Below are positions 35,641 to 45,313 of a DNA stretch of 64,000 nucleotides, piece by piece. Below the pieces are notes generated by a model. The model made no database searches and was not told the origin of the DNA. It saw only the letters and a list, made by a program, of their open reading frames with translations. Each line of letters begins with the position of its first letter. Positions within the stretch are counted from its first letter, which is position 1. Source of the DNA: Pseudomonas matsuisoli (GTDB lineage Bacteria; Pseudomonadota; Gammaproteobacteria; Pseudomonadales; Pseudomonadaceae); the NCBI RefSeq assembly GCF_014647635.1, contig NZ_BMPO01000004.1:1-64000 (forward strand), in the 5' to 3' direction. The translations under genes and the position numbers were made by a program.

Positions 35641-36936
35641 TCAAACACCACCATCCGTAAGCCGGTACCAGCCGATCACCGCCGAGATATACAACCGACG
35701 CAAACCGTACAGCGGGAAGGTATGAATCCCGCTGGGCACCACTGGCAAGGCATCGCGATCACCCGTCACCAGATAACGTGCCATCGCCTGCCCCATACGC
35801 GTCTGCAAACCAACGCCACGCCCCTGGCAGCCAATGTCGATCAACACACCCGGCGCCGGCTCGTGCAGGTGCGGCAGATAATCGCGTGTAACCGCCACGT
35901 GGCCGCACCAGCGGTATTCGAAAGGTATACCCGCCGTCTGCGGAAACAGCTTGGCGACGGCAGCTTCCAGGTGTGACCAGTGATCCACCCGCGTCGGATC
36001 GGGCTCTTGGAACGTGCCGCGGCCCCCCATCAGCAACCGGCCCGTATGGTCGATGCGGTAGTACAGCAGCAGATTGCGCGCATCGGATGAAACGTGTCCT
36101 TCGGGCAGGATGCTGCTACGCACCGACTCCGGCAATGGCGCCGTGGCGACCTGGAAGGAGTTGGCGTTGATGATGCTCTTACGCAGGTCCGGCCAGAGGT
36201 CGTCGCTGTAGCCGTTGGTGCAGATCACCACGCGCTCGGCGTCCACCTGCCCGGCAGCTCCGACGGCGGCACGCCACCCTTGCCCCACACGTTCCAGACC
36301 GGTAACCCGCGAGCGGGTAAACAGACGAACACCTGCACCTATAGCGGCGCGAGCCAATTCGCGGGCGTAGCTCAGGGGCTGTACACCGCCCGCACGCGGG
36401 TCCACCCAGCTGCCATAGTATTTGCTCGTGCCTAGCAAGCGCGCCGTTTCATCGCGATCCAGCAATCGCGTTGCGACACCTTGCGCGGCCCAGTCTTTAG
36501 CGCGGCGCTCGGCCAGTTTCAGGGCGTCCGTGGTATGCGCACCCTGAATCCAGCCCTTGCGGACATGCGGAACGTCCAGCCCGTGCCGGTCGATAAGATC
36601 GAACACCGCGTCAGCCGTACTGCCGGCGAAATCCACCAGTTCCTGGCCGCGCTTTTCTCCGAACTGCTTGAGTAACTCGCTGGGGTCGAACTTGAGGCCC
36701 GGGATCACTTGCCCGCCGTTGCGACCGGAGCCGCCAAAGCCGACTTCTTCGGCCTCCAATACGACGACGTTGACGCCCTGCTCCGCCAGATGCAGTGCGG
36801 TGCTCAGCCCGCAATATCCGGCGCCGATGATCACGACGTCGGCCTTGAGACGTTCATTCAACGAGGTGCTAGGCGGTGGCGCGACGGCCGTGGCCGCCCA
36901 AAGAGAAGGCTGTAGCGGGAAATAGTTAGGCGACAT
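35641..36936 (-). CDS. FAD-dependent oxidoreductase, PuuB-like (gamma-glutamylputrescine oxidase type)
   Basis: A 431-residue DAO-family flavoprotein. ADVVIIGAGYCGLSTALHLAEQG is the FAD motif; EAEEVGFGGSGRNGGQVIPGLKF carries the GSGRNGG hallmark; YRWCGHVAVTRDYLPHLHEP and IGCQGRGVGLQTRMGQAM complete the FAD site. It begins 9 bp after the stop of the amino-acid ABC ATPase and so ends that operon (XRE regulator, binding protein, permease, ATPase, oxidase). It would oxidise the amine or amino acid that the transporter imports. The ATG at 36936 is used; the codons upstream to 36945 overlap the intergenic bases only. Confidence 0.9.
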   Translation of the reverse strand: MSPNYFPLQPSLWAATAVAPPPSTSLNERLKADVVIIGAGYCGLSTALHLAEQGVNVVVLEAEEVGFGGSGRNGGQVIPGLKFDPSELLKQFGEKRGQELVDFAGSTADAVFDLIDRHGLDVPHVRKGWIQGAHTTDALKLAERRAKDWAAQGVATRLLDRDETARLLGTSKYYGSWVDPRAGGVQPLSYARELARAAIGAGVRLFTRSRVTGLERVGQGWRAAVGAAGQVDAERVVICTNGYSDDLWPDLRKSIINANSFQVATAPLPESVRSSILPEGHVSSDARNLLLYYRIDHTGRLLMGGRGTFQEPDPTRVDHWSHLEAAVAKLFPQTAGIPFEYRWCGHVAVTRDYLPHLHEPAPGVLIDIGCQGRGVGLQTRMGQAMARYLVTGDRDALPVVPSGIHTFPLYGLRRLYISAVIGWYRLTDGGV

Positions 36937-36945
36937 GATCAGCAC

Positions 36946-37677
36946 TCACATCGGATGCAGCACGCGCCGCAGGAAATCCTGAGTTCGTGCTTGCTGAGGG
37001 TTGTTGAGGAGTTCTTTCGCAGGGCCCTGTTCGACGATGACACCGCCGTCGATGAACAGCACACGGTCGGCGACCTCGCGGGCGAACTGCATTTCGTGGG
37101 TCACGACGACCATGGTCAGGCCGGTTTCGGCGAGGCGGCGCATCACGTCCAGCACGTCACCCACCAACTCCGGATCGAGCGCTGACGTGGGTTCGTCGAA
37201 CAGGATCGCCTTGGGCCGCATCGCCAAGGCACGGGCAATGGCCACACGCTGTTGCTGCCCACCGGACAGCTGGCTCGGTTTAGCGTCCGCCTTGCTTTCC
37301 AGCCCGACGCTGGCAAGCAACTCGCGCGCATGCGCAACGGCCTGTTCGCGAGGTTCGCCCCTCACGAAGACCGGGCCTTCGATGATGTTCTCGAGCACGG
37401 TGCGGTGCGGGAACAGATTGAAGCGCTGGAACACCATGGCGACTTCCGTGCGGATCGCCTTGATCTGCTTCGAGTGACGGTCGACATGCTGGCCGTCGAT
37501 CTCGATGCGCCCTCCCTGGTAGTCCTCCAGGCCGTTGATGCAACGCAGGATGGTCGACTTGCCCGAGCCCGACGGGCCGACGATGCAGACCACCTCACCG
37601 CGCTCGACGCGGGCATCGACGCCCTTGATGACCTCGAGGTTGCCGTAGGCCTTCTTGAGTCCCTTGATCTCGATCAT
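36946..37677 (-). CDS. Amino-acid ABC transporter ATP-binding protein (GlnQ/HisP-like)
   Basis: A 243-residue ATPase of the polar-amino-acid uptake family. It starts [20 protein letters not shown]; Walker A is [11 protein letters not shown]-loop [18 protein letters not shown], signature [15 protein letters not shown], Walker [15 protein letters not shown] and switch His [11 protein letters not shown]. The ATG at 37677 overlaps the permease stop (ATGA). A much longer open frame reaching 38370 runs through the permease gene in the wrong frame and is not protein-coding there. It powers the permease and binding protein upstream. Confidence 0.94.
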   Translation of the reverse strand: MIEIKGLKKAYGNLEVIKGVDARVERGEVVCIVGPSGSGKSTILRCINGLEDYQGGRIEIDGQHVDRHSKQIKAIRTEVAMVFQRFNLFPHRTVLENIIEGPVFVRGEPREQAVAHARELLASVGLESKADAKPSQLSGGQQQRVAIARALAMRPKAILFDEPTSALDPELVGDVLDVMRRLAETGLTMVVVTHEMQFAREVADRVLFIDGGVIVEQGPAKELLNNPQQARTQDFLRRVLHPM

Positions 37678-38324
37678 TTCTGCCCCCGTTTTTCGAAGTG
37701 GCGCACCAGCAGGATCAACGGTACGCACATGACCAGGTAGAGCAGCGCGACCAGGGTGAATACCGTGGCGTTCTGGAAGGTGGAGGTGGCGATCAGCTTG
37801 CCCTGCAAGGCGAGCTCGGCCACGGTGATGGTGGACGCCTGGGAGGAGTCCTTGAGCATCATGATCATGGTGTTGCCATAGGGCGGCAGGACGATGCGAA
37901 ACGCCTGCGGCAGGATGACCCGCCGCATCATCAGCCACCAGCTCATGCCCATGGATTCGGCGGCTTCTATCTGGCCGCGATCGATGGCCTCGATGCCGGC
38001 GCGGAAGTTCTCGGCCTGATACGCGGAGTAGGCGATGCCCAGGCCGATGATGCCGGCCTGCAACGCACTCAACGAGAGACCCAGGTCGGGCATCACGAAA
38101 TAGATATAGAACAGCAGCACGATGATCGGAATGCCGCGCAGCAGGTTGATCACGGAAGCACTGATCCACATCAGGATCGGGATGCCGGACACCCGCATGG
38201 TCGCCCAGACGAGGCCGAGCAACGTGGACAGGATCAGCGAGCCGACGGTGACCTGAATCGTCAGCCAGGCCCCCTGCAGCAGGATCGGCAAATACTCCAC
38301 GGAGCGTTGCAGGAATTCGGACAT
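37674..38324 (-). CDS. Amino-acid ABC transporter permease (HisM/GlnP-like)
   Basis: A 216-residue permease of the polar-amino-acid family with five hydrophobic segments. The EAA loop is [52 protein letters not shown] and [19 protein letters not shown] are typical. Only one permease gene is present in this operon, so the channel is probably a homodimer. It follows the binding protein after a 249-bp gap and overlaps the ATPase gene by 4 bp. Confidence 0.93.
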   Translation of the reverse strand: MSEFLQRSVEYLPILLQGAWLTIQVTVGSLILSTLLGLVWATMRVSGIPILMWISASVINLLRGIPIIVLLFYIYFVMPDLGLSLSALQAGIIGLGIAYSAYQAENFRAGIEAIDRGQIEAAESMGMSWWLMMRRVILPQAFRIVLPPYGNTMIMMLKDSSQASTITVAELALQGKLIATSTFQNATVFTLVALLYLVMCVPLILLVRHFEKRGQK

Positions 38325-38399
38325 GGAAAGCTTCCTGGTTCGGCATGATGGCGGAGCGAATCGCCGTCACGCGTGCATAAATAACGAACAGGCCGAAGC

Positions 38400-38555
38400 C
38401 GTAGGGTGGAATCCCCGCACGAGGCTTCCACCGTGGTTATCGCGAATATCGCGGTGAGCTGTGACGCCCGAATCCGCGAGATGCGTCTTTGGTATTACGT
38501 CGGCGTGGCAGGGCTGCGTTGAAAGGTGGGTTACGCCGCGCGAACCCACCCTACG
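38400..38555. repeat. GTAGGGTGG-family elements between binding protein and permease genes
   Basis: One GTAGGGTGGAATCC unit lies at 38401, and a compact hairpin, GGTGGGTT...AACCCACC followed by CTACG, at 38525-38555. They lie in the 249-bp gap inside the operon, just after the binding-protein stop. Such a hairpin can protect the upstream mRNA or attenuate read-through, giving more binding protein than permease. The rest of the gap shows no gene. Confidence 0.72.
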
Positions 38556-38573
38556 ACGCCTGACCCAAGACGG

Positions 38574-39317
38574 TTAAAGCCCCCATTTCTTGACGATCGC
38601 GTCAATCGTCCCGTCGCCCTTCAGCTTCTCGATTGCGGCGTTCACCTTGGCCAGGAGCTCAGGATTGTCCTTGTTGGTGGCAATGCCGATATCGCTCACC
38701 ATGGTCGGCTTGAAGCTGTCCACCATGCGCAGGTTGGGGAAATTCTTCTGGGAGATGGCGTAAGCAGCGATCGGGTAATCGAGCATGCCCACATCGATAC
38801 GGCCGGCGTTGGCGTCACGCATCAGGTCCGCGGTGGTGTCGTACAGTTTGACCTCGCTGAACAGGCCGCTGGACTGTAGCGGCGCGACAAAGGCGGTGCC
38901 CACCTGGACGCCGATGCGCTTGCCCTTGAGGTCTTCCAGCTTGGTGTATGCGGTGGTGTCCTCTGTTGGCGCAACCACACCTTCGCCGTAGCTGTAGACA
39001 GGGGCAGAGTAGTCGACCACCTTCTTGCGCTCTTCGGTGATGAACATGGCGGCGGAGATCAGGTCGACGCGCTTGGACTTCAGCGAGCCGATCAACGCGG
39101 AGAACTGCATGGGTTCGATCTGAACTTCGAATCCGGCCTCCTTGCCGACCGCCTTGACGATGTCGACCATCACCCCTTCGATGCTATTGGTCTTGGTGTC
39201 GAGGAACGTGAACGGGCTGCCGGTCGGCGTTGAAGCGACCTTGAGCGTTTCGGCGCTCGCTGCGCCAGCAGCCAAGGTCACGGCGGAGAACAGTGCGGCA
39301 ATGATGTGGCGTTTCAT
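38574..39317 (-). CDS. Amino-acid ABC transporter substrate-binding protein
   Basis: A 247-residue periplasmic binding protein of SBP family 3. The signal peptide is MKRHIIAALFSAVTLAAGAASA, with cleavage before ETLKVAST. Mature features are GSPFTFLDTKTNSIEGVMVDIVKAVGKEAG, RVDLISAAMFITEERKKVVDYSAPVY, LKGKRIGVQVGTAF and AGRIDVGMLDYPIAAYAI. GAGGGAACC precedes the ATG. The regulator gene ends 28 bp upstream on the same strand. The ligand is probably an amino acid or an amine derivative used by the FAD oxidase of the same operon. Confidence 0.93.
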   Translation of the reverse strand: MKRHIIAALFSAVTLAAGAASAETLKVASTPTGSPFTFLDTKTNSIEGVMVDIVKAVGKEAGFEVQIEPMQFSALIGSLKSKRVDLISAAMFITEERKKVVDYSAPVYSYGEGVVAPTEDTTAYTKLEDLKGKRIGVQVGTAFVAPLQSSGLFSEVKLYDTTADLMRDANAGRIDVGMLDYPIAAYAISQKNFPNLRMVDSFKPTMVSDIGIATNKDNPELLAKVNAAIEKLKGDGTIDAIVKKWGL

Positions 39318-39345
39318 GGTGCGGTTCCCTCGATGCAGTTGATGG

Positions 39346-39993
39346 TTATGCCTTGCGAGCGATCCCCCAGATCACGGTGGTGAACGTGTCTCCGGGGTTA
39401 CGCCAACGGCGCGGGGTGGCGCCGTCGTAACAGAAACTGTCACCTGTACCCAGGCGTAACAGTTGTTCCTCGATGACCAACTCCAGCTGACCGTCGACGA
39501 TGTAGCCGATCTGATCGCTGCGCTGCGTGGTGAAAAGCCCATCACCCGTGGAGCCGCCAGGCTCTATCACGACGCGATAAAGTTCGACGGCCCCTCCCGC
39601 ACTCGGCGGTGACAGGTTTTCCTTGTGAATGCGCTTGCTCTGCACGTCGATGCGGTGATGCTGCCCCGCACGCACCACGGCGCCATGGGCCTCGCTGTCC
39701 TGGTGCTGCGTGTTGCGGATCAAGGCCTCCATAGGCAATTCGAGCGTCTGCGACAAGGCACTCAAGGTGCGCAACGACAGCGAGCGCAGGCCGCGCTCGG
39801 CCTGACTGAGCAAGCTAACGGAGATACCCGAACCATGAGCGACCGCTTTCAACGATTTGCCGAGCTGTTTGCGCCGATGACGCAACTGTTCGCCCAGCCA
39901 GATATCGATGAACGTGTTGATACGCTGCGGCGCCGAATCACTCGGTTCGCCTTCGGGGGCAGGGTCGCGGTGGCCAAGATTTGAGTCGGTCAT
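39346..39993 (-). CDS. XRE-family regulator with C-terminal cupin domain (PuuR-like)
   Basis: A 215-residue two-domain regulator. The helix-turn-helix is at about residues 30-90 (IWLGEQLRHRRKQLGKSLKAVAHGSGISVSLLSQAERGLRSLSLRTLSALSQTLELP) and the cupin at about residues 140-212 (SDQIGYIVDGQLELVIEEQLLRLGTGDSFCYDGATPRRWRN). This build is typical of PuuR and other amine/amino-acid catabolic repressors, the cupin binding the ligand. The ATG at 39993 is favoured; codons upstream to 40044 overlap the operator palindromes. It is the first gene of the transporter-oxidase operon and has tandem palindromes at its start, so it most likely represses itself and the operon. Confidence 0.92.
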   Translation of the reverse strand: MTDSNLGHRDPAPEGEPSDSAPQRINTFIDIWLGEQLRHRRKQLGKSLKAVAHGSGISVSLLSQAERGLRSLSLRTLSALSQTLELPMEALIRNTQHQDSEAHGAVVRAGQHHRIDVQSKRIHKENLSPPSAGGAVELYRVVIEPGGSTGDGLFTTQRSDQIGYIVDGQLELVIEEQLLRLGTGDSFCYDGATPRRWRNPGDTFTTVIWGIARKA

Positions 39994-39994
39994 C

Positions 39995-40026
39995 TGTGAA
40001 ACTTTCACAACTGTGTAAATTTCACA
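39995..40026. promoter_or_regulatory. Tandem palindromic operator of the XRE-cupin regulator
   Basis: TGTGAAACTTTCACA (39995-40009) is a perfect 7+1+7 palindrome. TGTGTAAATTTCACA (40012-40026) is a near-palindromic second copy, with centres 17 bp apart. They lie directly before the start codon of the XRE-cupin gene, where the ribosome site and transcript start should be. This placement suggests repression of the whole operon by its first gene product. The sites are AT-rich and stand out from the GC-rich surroundings. Confidence 0.75.
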
Positions 40027-40317
40027 GAGCAAATCACAGGCCAACCTCGGCTATTGACCTGTTTCATGGGCACCGAACGGATTCGACGGCACCGGCGTGT
40101 ATCGGGATGCACAGTGCTGAAGCGCAATAGGCGGAAAACGAGCGACCAGGGTGCACGCCGTTAGGCGACGTCGCGGGAGCGGGCGATGCCGGTATTTACA
40201 AGGACAGGACGCCCACTCGAGTACTCGCCAGACACACGTACTCACCAGCTGTGGATACGCATGCCAAGCGCTATTGAACCGGGATCGGCGCGACATCGCC
40301 CGCGAACGGGCTCGTAG
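40027..40317. other. Intergenic region between chemoreceptor and XRE regulator genes
   Basis: About 290 bp on the upstream side of the XRE operon and downstream of the chemoreceptor gene. A partial REP-like unit (GCGGGAGCGGGCGATGCC near 40170) is present. No gene was found; the XRE operon promoter must lie at its left edge. Confidence 0.5.
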
Positions 40318-41940
40318 CTAAACCCGGAAAGTACCCGCCAGCGAATTGAGCTCGGACGCGAGTCGTGAAAGCTCGTGACTCGAGGCGCTAGTCTGGTGGG
40401 CACCCGTGGCGGACTGCACGGACAGGTCGCGGATATTGACCAGGTTGCGGTCTACCTCGCGGGCGACTTGGGCCTGTTCTTCGGCGGCACTGGCGATCAC
40501 GAGATTGCGCTCGTACATCTCGTTGATCGACGAGGTGATTTCATTCAGGGCGTGCCCAGCGTTCTCGGCCAGTTCGCGGGTCGACTGGGCTCGCGCACTG
40601 CTCGTCTGCATCGCCGTCAGCGCCTGACTGGCACCGTCGCGCATGCCGGAGACCATTTGTTCGATCTCGAGCGTCGACTGTTGGGTGCGGTGCGCCAGGG
40701 CGCGAACCTCATCGGCCACCACGGCGAAACCACGACCGGACTCACCCGCCCGAGCGGCTTCGATCGCCGCGTTGAGGGCCAGCAAATTGGTTTGTTCGGC
40801 GATGGCGCGAATGACGTCCAGCACTTTACCGACATCTTGCGACTGGTCCGCGAGGCGGCTGACGAGCGAGGCAGTGGACTGCACTTCCTGCGACAGCCCG
40901 CTGATGGCGCCGATGGTCTCGTTCACGCGGTTCTGACCGGTCAGCGCCGAAGTGCTCGAGTGCTTCGACGCTTCCGACGTCGACACGGCATTGCGTGCGA
41001 CTTCTTCCACGGCCGCGCTCATTTCGTTCACCGCCGTGGCAGCCTGCTCGATCTCATCGTTCTGCTGCTGCAAACCACGGCCTGCTTCTTCGGTGACGGC
41101 ATTCAACTCTTCCGCTGCGGCGGCCAGTTGAGTGGCCGATCCGGATATCTGCGCCAGCGTCCGGCGCAGGTTGTCCTGCATTTGTTGCAGCGCGAGCTGC
41201 AACGCACTCACTTCATCATTGCCATCGGTTTCGATGCGTCGCGTGAGGTCGCCTTCGGCCACGCTGCGAGCGGCGTCTACGGCGGCACGCAGCGGCTGAA
41301 CGATACTCCGAGTCAGCAGCCAAGCCATCAGGACCGTAACGAGTGCGGCGAGCGCGATCACGACACTGACAATCAGGCGCGAGCTGGCGTAATGCTCGGC
41401 GGACCGTTGGCCCTCCTGCTCGACCCCCTTGAGATAGAGATCACCGAGCTCGCCCAGCTGTTTACCAGTGCCATCCACTACCGGCTTCATATCGACGAGA
41501 ACGAGTTTGTTGAGCGCCTCGCGGTCGCCGCTGCGCGAAAAGCGGAAGGAATCAAGCATGCCTTGCTGATACACCGCGAAGTCCTTCATGAACGCATCGA
41601 AGATGCGCTGCTCGTCCGGTGAATCGATGTAAGGCTCGAGTTCTTTTATACCGTCGAGAAGGGCTTTGTTGCGCGTCTGGTACTGGCTCTCATAGGTGCC
41701 AATGCTCGATGGGTCCGGGTCCATCGCCATACGCAGCGAGATGGTGCGCATCCGCAGCATGTTTTCGCGAATGCCACTGACGATACGAGCGCTGGGCACC
41801 CAATCCGTTTCGACGATGATGCCGCGTTCGCGAATGCTGGACATCTTCTGTAGAGAGAACAGCCCCACGAATGCGACGAGCAGGGCGATGATTCCGAAAC
41901 CGAGTGCAGCGCGGGGAGCGATATTCCAATTGCGCAACAT
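40318..41940 (-). CDS. Methyl-accepting chemotaxis protein
   Basis: A 540-residue chemoreceptor. Transmembrane helix 1 is at residues 9-28, a periplasmic four-helix-bundle sensor (with [23 protein letters not shown], typical of the 4HB_MCP group) at about 30-190, helix 2 at about 190-212, HAMP at about 213-265, and the signalling coiled coil to the end. The hairpin tip [19 protein letters not shown] near residues 380-400 is the CheA/CheW contact. No C-terminal CheR-tethering pentapeptide is present (it ends LAGTFRV). The position beside amine-uptake operons makes an amine or amino acid ligand plausible, but this is not shown by the sequence. Confidence 0.95.
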   Translation of the reverse strand: MLRNWNIAPRAALGFGIIALLVAFVGLFSLQKMSSIRERGIIVETDWVPSARIVSGIRENMLRMRTISLRMAMDPDPSSIGTYESQYQTRNKALLDGIKELEPYIDSPDEQRIFDAFMKDFAVYQQGMLDSFRFSRSGDREALNKLVLVDMKPVVDGTGKQLGELGDLYLKGVEQEGQRSAEHYASSRLIVSVVIALAALVTVLMAWLLTRSIVQPLRAAVDAARSVAEGDLTRRIETDGNDEVSALQLALQQMQDNLRRTLAQISGSATQLAAAAEELNAVTEEAGRGLQQQNDEIEQAATAVNEMSAAVEEVARNAVSTSEASKHSSTSALTGQNRVNETIGAISGLSQEVQSTASLVSRLADQSQDVGKVLDVIRAIAEQTNLLALNAAIEAARAGESGRGFAVVADEVRALAHRTQQSTLEIEQMVSGMRDGASQALTAMQTSSARAQSTRELAENAGHALNEITSSINEMYERNLVIASAAEEQAQVAREVDRNLVNIRDLSVQSATGAHQTSASSHELSRLASELNSLAGTFRV

Positions 41941-42051
41941 GATGAGGGCCTTGATGTGTGAGCGTCCGGCTCATCCATCGAACGGACGCAGCGTTATTGT
42001 TCGCTCCGTTATCGGCCCCGTATTGATTCACTTGAGTGCGACATTCATCCG

Positions 42052-42534
42052 CTACACCTTCCGGCTCATGACGTAGCAATCCACCAGGCCTTGTGTCGCG
42101 TGTCGGTAGGCCTCTGGCAATGTGCCGACGATCTGGAAGCCCAGCTTTTTCCAGAGCGCAACCGCGATCTCGTTCGTGGAGACCACCGAGTTGAACTGCA
42201 TCGAACGAAAGCCCAGTTCCCGCGCCGTCTCCAGGGAGTGCTCGCACAGGGCGCGCGCAACGCCCTTGCCGCGCGCGGCGGCTGCCGTCATGTAGCCACA
42301 ATTGCAAACATGGTCTCCAGGCCCGGCAGCATTGGCTTTGATGTAGTAGGTCCCCAGGATCTGTCCGTTCTCTTCGGCCACGAAGGTCGCACGCCGTAAC
42401 TCGACCCAAAGTTTCCACGCCGCGGCGCGATCCATGTCAGGGTCAAGCGCATAGGTTTCCCGTGCCTGCACCACGTCGCGAACGATGGGCCAGACCTGAT
42501 CGAAATCGGCCTCGGCGATCGGGCGAATGTTCAT
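42052..42534 (-). CDS. GNAT-family N-acetyltransferase
   Basis: A 160-residue single-domain acetyltransferase. The acetyl-CoA loop is CGYMTAAAARGKGVARALCEHSLETARELG (R-x-x-G-x-G/A pattern in ARGKGVA) and is followed by the usual NEIAVALWKKLGFQIVGTLPEA. The N-terminal MNIRPIAEADFDQVWPIVRDVV is standard. Substrate unknown; the group is often annotated as amino-acid or antibiotic acetyltransferase without evidence. It is transcribed in the same direction as the chemoreceptor, 111 bp before it. Confidence 0.9.
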   Translation of the reverse strand: MNIRPIAEADFDQVWPIVRDVVQARETYALDPDMDRAAAWKLWVELRRATFVAEENGQILGTYYIKANAAGPGDHVCNCGYMTAAAARGKGVARALCEHSLETARELGFRSMQFNSVVSTNEIAVALWKKLGFQIVGTLPEAYRHATQGLVDCYVMSRKV

Positions 42535-42701
42535 ACAGCCTCCTGTTCGAATGAGAATTCGGGCACGCTAACGCAGAGTGAAGTGCCCCTACGTCCGGCC
42601 TTGACTATCGCGACGAGTCTACCTGGGAGATTTCAGGCCTGCCGCGGATAAATCCGCGAAGCGAACGTTCTCAGACTAGGTATCAATGCCCCGGACATCC
42701 C

Positions 42702-45170
42702 ATGCGTATCCTCCGCTACCTGCCGCTGCTGTGCCTATCGTTCCTGCCGACCTTCGGGACCACTGCCGCACCGGCTGATCCTTCCTCACTGTCTCCTTCC
42801 GACGCCCAACGGGCGATCGATGTGCTTCAGGACCGCGAGCGTCGGCAAGACGTGATGGTGGCACTCAAGGCGTTGGCAGACCCAAACGCCCCAGCCAAGG
42901 CGGTCGAATCAGCCGAAGCAGCGCCACCAGCGGAAGCCGCACCGGTAGAGGCGGCGCCCGAAGAGCCCGCGGCTATCGTCCCCCTAGAAGAAGGCGGCCT
43001 GATCGCGCGAACCATCCAGCAGATTGGTGACTGGGGCGACGGACTGGGCCGCCAGATGAAACAGCTGCAACGCGCAGCACGGGACCTGCCGGACTGGTGG
43101 CGCGCCAGCTTCGATAACGACGAAGGCCGGGAACGGCTTACGCTGGTACTCATGGGCCTGGCGTTGGTATTCGCGGTGGGGCTGGCCGTCGAATGGAGCT
43201 TGCGTTGGCTGTTGTCCTTTCCCAAGCGCAGGCTCATTCGCCACGCCGAAGAAGCCGATATCATCGCGCGCCAGGCGCCACTGGAAGCGACCCCGCCCGA
43301 ACCCGCTTCGCCGCAAGCCGGCGGCACACGCCCGCCCGTCGATAACGTGGCATTGGTACAGGTCCAGCGCGACGGCAAGGAGGAGCTGGAGGCCATTCCG
43401 ATTGCCCCTCAGCAGGCTGCTGGGCCTGCGCCAGAACCGGTCCCCGAAACCGTTCCGCCGGAGCCTCACTACGAGCATGAAACCCGCCGGCGGGTCAGCG
43501 CCATCCATCGGCTGCCCTATGCCACGGCCGCTCTGCTGCTCGACCTATTACCGCTGGCCCTATTCTTCGCCGCCGCTGCCATGACCTTGCGCAGTTACGC
43601 AGACGGCAATGCCGTAGTCGCGCCTGTGCTGGAAAACTTCGTCAACGCCTACGTCACGACCCGCGTGACCATGGCGATCGTGCGTTTGCTGGTTTCTCCA
43701 CGTGGCCACAGCTTGCAGATGATTCCCGTCAGCCAACGGGTCGGCGAAATCCTCGAACGCTGGACCCGGCGGTTCGTGGCCACCGCTACCTTCGGCATGG
43801 CGCTGGCCGAGGCGGTGGAAATCCTGGGAGAAGGTTCGGAGAACCGGATCCTGGTGCTCAAATGCATTTCGCTGCTGGTCCATGTCTTCGCCGTGATCTT
43901 GATTTTCCAGTTGCGCAAGCCCGTCGCGGACATGATCCGCGCGAAAGAAGACGCACGCGGCGCCTGGGCGGGGGCACGCAACTGGCTGTCGAAAATCTGG
44001 GTGGTCTTTGCCTCGGCTGCCGTCTTAGGCGCCTGGCTGGTGTGGGCGATGGGGGTTGAAGACGGCTTCCCCAAACTGCTCAATTTCCTGGCGATCTCCG
44101 GGGCTATCCTCGTTGCTGGGCACCTGGCCTCGGTCGTGGTACACGGTGCGCTCGGGCGCCTATTTCACAGCGAGCCGGGCGCCGAAGAACCAACGGCGAG
44201 CCTGTCGCTGCATCACTACTACCCCGTGGCGCGAGGCGTGACCACGCTGGCGATCGCTGTCGGCACCGCCGTGGCGCTGTTCCAGGCCTGGGGCTTCAAC
44301 GCCATCGGCTGGTTCGCACAGGGCACCATCGGCCGCAGCCTAATGTCGGCGGCGACGACCATTCTTATCGCGGCGACGAGTGCCGTGCTCGTCTGGCAAT
44401 GGGCGAATCTGGTGGTCAACCGCCGGCTGCGCCGTTGGACCCAGCAAGGCGATCTGCTCCGTGCCGCCCGCCTGCGCACGCTGCTGCCGATGCTGCGTAC
44501 CGGGTTGTTCATCATCATCGCGCTCACTGTGATCCTCACGGCGTTGAGCCAGATCGGCATCAACACTGCGCCGTTGCTCGCCAGCGCCAGCATCATCGGC
44601 GTGGCGCTGGGCTTTGGTTCGCAGAAGCTGGTCCAGGACTTCATCACCGGGATATTCCTACTGATGGAGAACGCCATGCAGGTCGGCGACTGGGTGACTG
44701 TCGCGGGCGTTTCCGGGACGGTGGAATACCTGTCCATTCGTACCGTGCGCCTGCGGGCGGGCGATGGTTCGCTACACATCGTGCCGTTCAGTTCGGTCTC
44801 GACGGTGAACAACACCAACCGAGGCATTGGCAATGCCGCTATCCGCATCAGCGTCGGCTATGAAACGGATGTGGAACGCGTCATCGCAGAATTGAAGGCC
44901 ATCGGGACGGGCCTGCGCGAAGACCCGGCCTTCAAGGACCTGATCCTCAACGACATCGAAGTCTGGGGTGTGGATTCGGTAGACGGCTCGATGGTGACAC
45001 TCGCAGGGCAGATGCGTTGCGTCGATAAAGGCCGCTGGGGTGTGCAGCGGGAGATCAACCGCCGCATCCTTGAACGCTTCCGCGAACTGGGCATCGAAAT
45101 CGCCAACCCACGCGCGAGCCTCCTGGTGCCGACCGAAGCGATCGCGTCGCATCGGGAGAGCCCGGCGTAG
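42702..45170 (+). CDS. MscS-family mechanosensitive channel, YbiO-like
   Basis: An 822-residue channel protein with signal peptide MRILRYLPLLCLSFLPTFGTTAAPA, an Ala/Pro/Glu-rich periplasmic stretch near residues 55-95, a second Pro/Glu-rich loop near 185-260, and about ten transmembrane segments. The MscS core is at the end: pore helix SASIIGVALGFGSQKLVQDFITGIFLLMENAMQVGDWVTVAGVSGTVEYLSIRTVRLR at about residues 625-685, then the cytoplasmic vestibule. Length and topology resemble YbiO rather than the larger MscK. It protects against osmotic downshock. It stands alone in the plus direction. Confidence 0.92.
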   Translation: MRILRYLPLLCLSFLPTFGTTAAPADPSSLSPSDAQRAIDVLQDRERRQDVMVALKALADPNAPAKAVESAEAAPPAEAAPVEAAPEEPAAIVPLEEGGLIARTIQQIGDWGDGLGRQMKQLQRAARDLPDWWRASFDNDEGRERLTLVLMGLALVFAVGLAVEWSLRWLLSFPKRRLIRHAEEADIIARQAPLEATPPEPASPQAGGTRPPVDNVALVQVQRDGKEELEAIPIAPQQAAGPAPEPVPETVPPEPHYEHETRRRVSAIHRLPYATAALLLDLLPLALFFAAAAMTLRSYADGNAVVAPVLENFVNAYVTTRVTMAIVRLLVSPRGHSLQMIPVSQRVGEILERWTRRFVATATFGMALAEAVEILGEGSENRILVLKCISLLVHVFAVILIFQLRKPVADMIRAKEDARGAWAGARNWLSKIWVVFASAAVLGAWLVWAMGVEDGFPKLLNFLAISGAILVAGHLASVVVHGALGRLFHSEPGAEEPTASLSLHHYYPVARGVTTLAIAVGTAVALFQAWGFNAIGWFAQGTIGRSLMSAATTILIAATSAVLVWQWANLVVNRRLRRWTQQGDLLRAARLRTLLPMLRTGLFIIIALTVILTALSQIGINTAPLLASASIIGVALGFGSQKLVQDFITGIFLLMENAMQVGDWVTVAGVSGTVEYLSIRTVRLRAGDGSLHIVPFSSVSTVNNTNRGIGNAAIRISVGYETDVERVIAELKAIGTGLREDPAFKDLILNDIEVWGVDSVDGSMVTLAGQMRCVDKGRWGVQREINRRILERFRELGIEIANPRASLLVPTEAIASHRESPA

Positions 45171-45181
45171 CAAACCGGTGT

Positions 45182-45235
45182 CGTAGGGCGGGTGCAACCC
45201 GCGTAACCCGGCTCCCGGGTGTCACCCGGTCTACG
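45182..45235. repeat. GTAGGGCGGG-family palindrome
   Basis: CGTAGGGCGGGTGCAACCCG followed by CGGCTCCCGGGTGTCACCCG and GTCTACG; GCGGGTGCAACCCGC and CCCGGGTGTCACCCGG-like arms form two short stems. It lies between convergent genes just after the channel stop codon. Confidence 0.7.
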
Positions 45236-45313
45236 CAATGCCAGATCCTCGCTGGGGCTTCCGCCGGTACCGCGTGCGTTCGCGATTCGGTACCGAGGTG
45301 AACGGTGGATGAG

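Noticed and set aside
37678-38370. Long in-frame N-terminal extension of the amino-acid ABC ATPase gene
   Set aside because: The extension is the permease gene read in the wrong frame; it is His/Arg/Ala-rich without domain features, and a proper ATG overlaps the permease stop at 37677.
40375-41622. 415-codon open frame opposite the chemoreceptor gene
   Set aside because: Antisense shadow; the arginine/glycine/histidine-rich translation has no recognisable domain.
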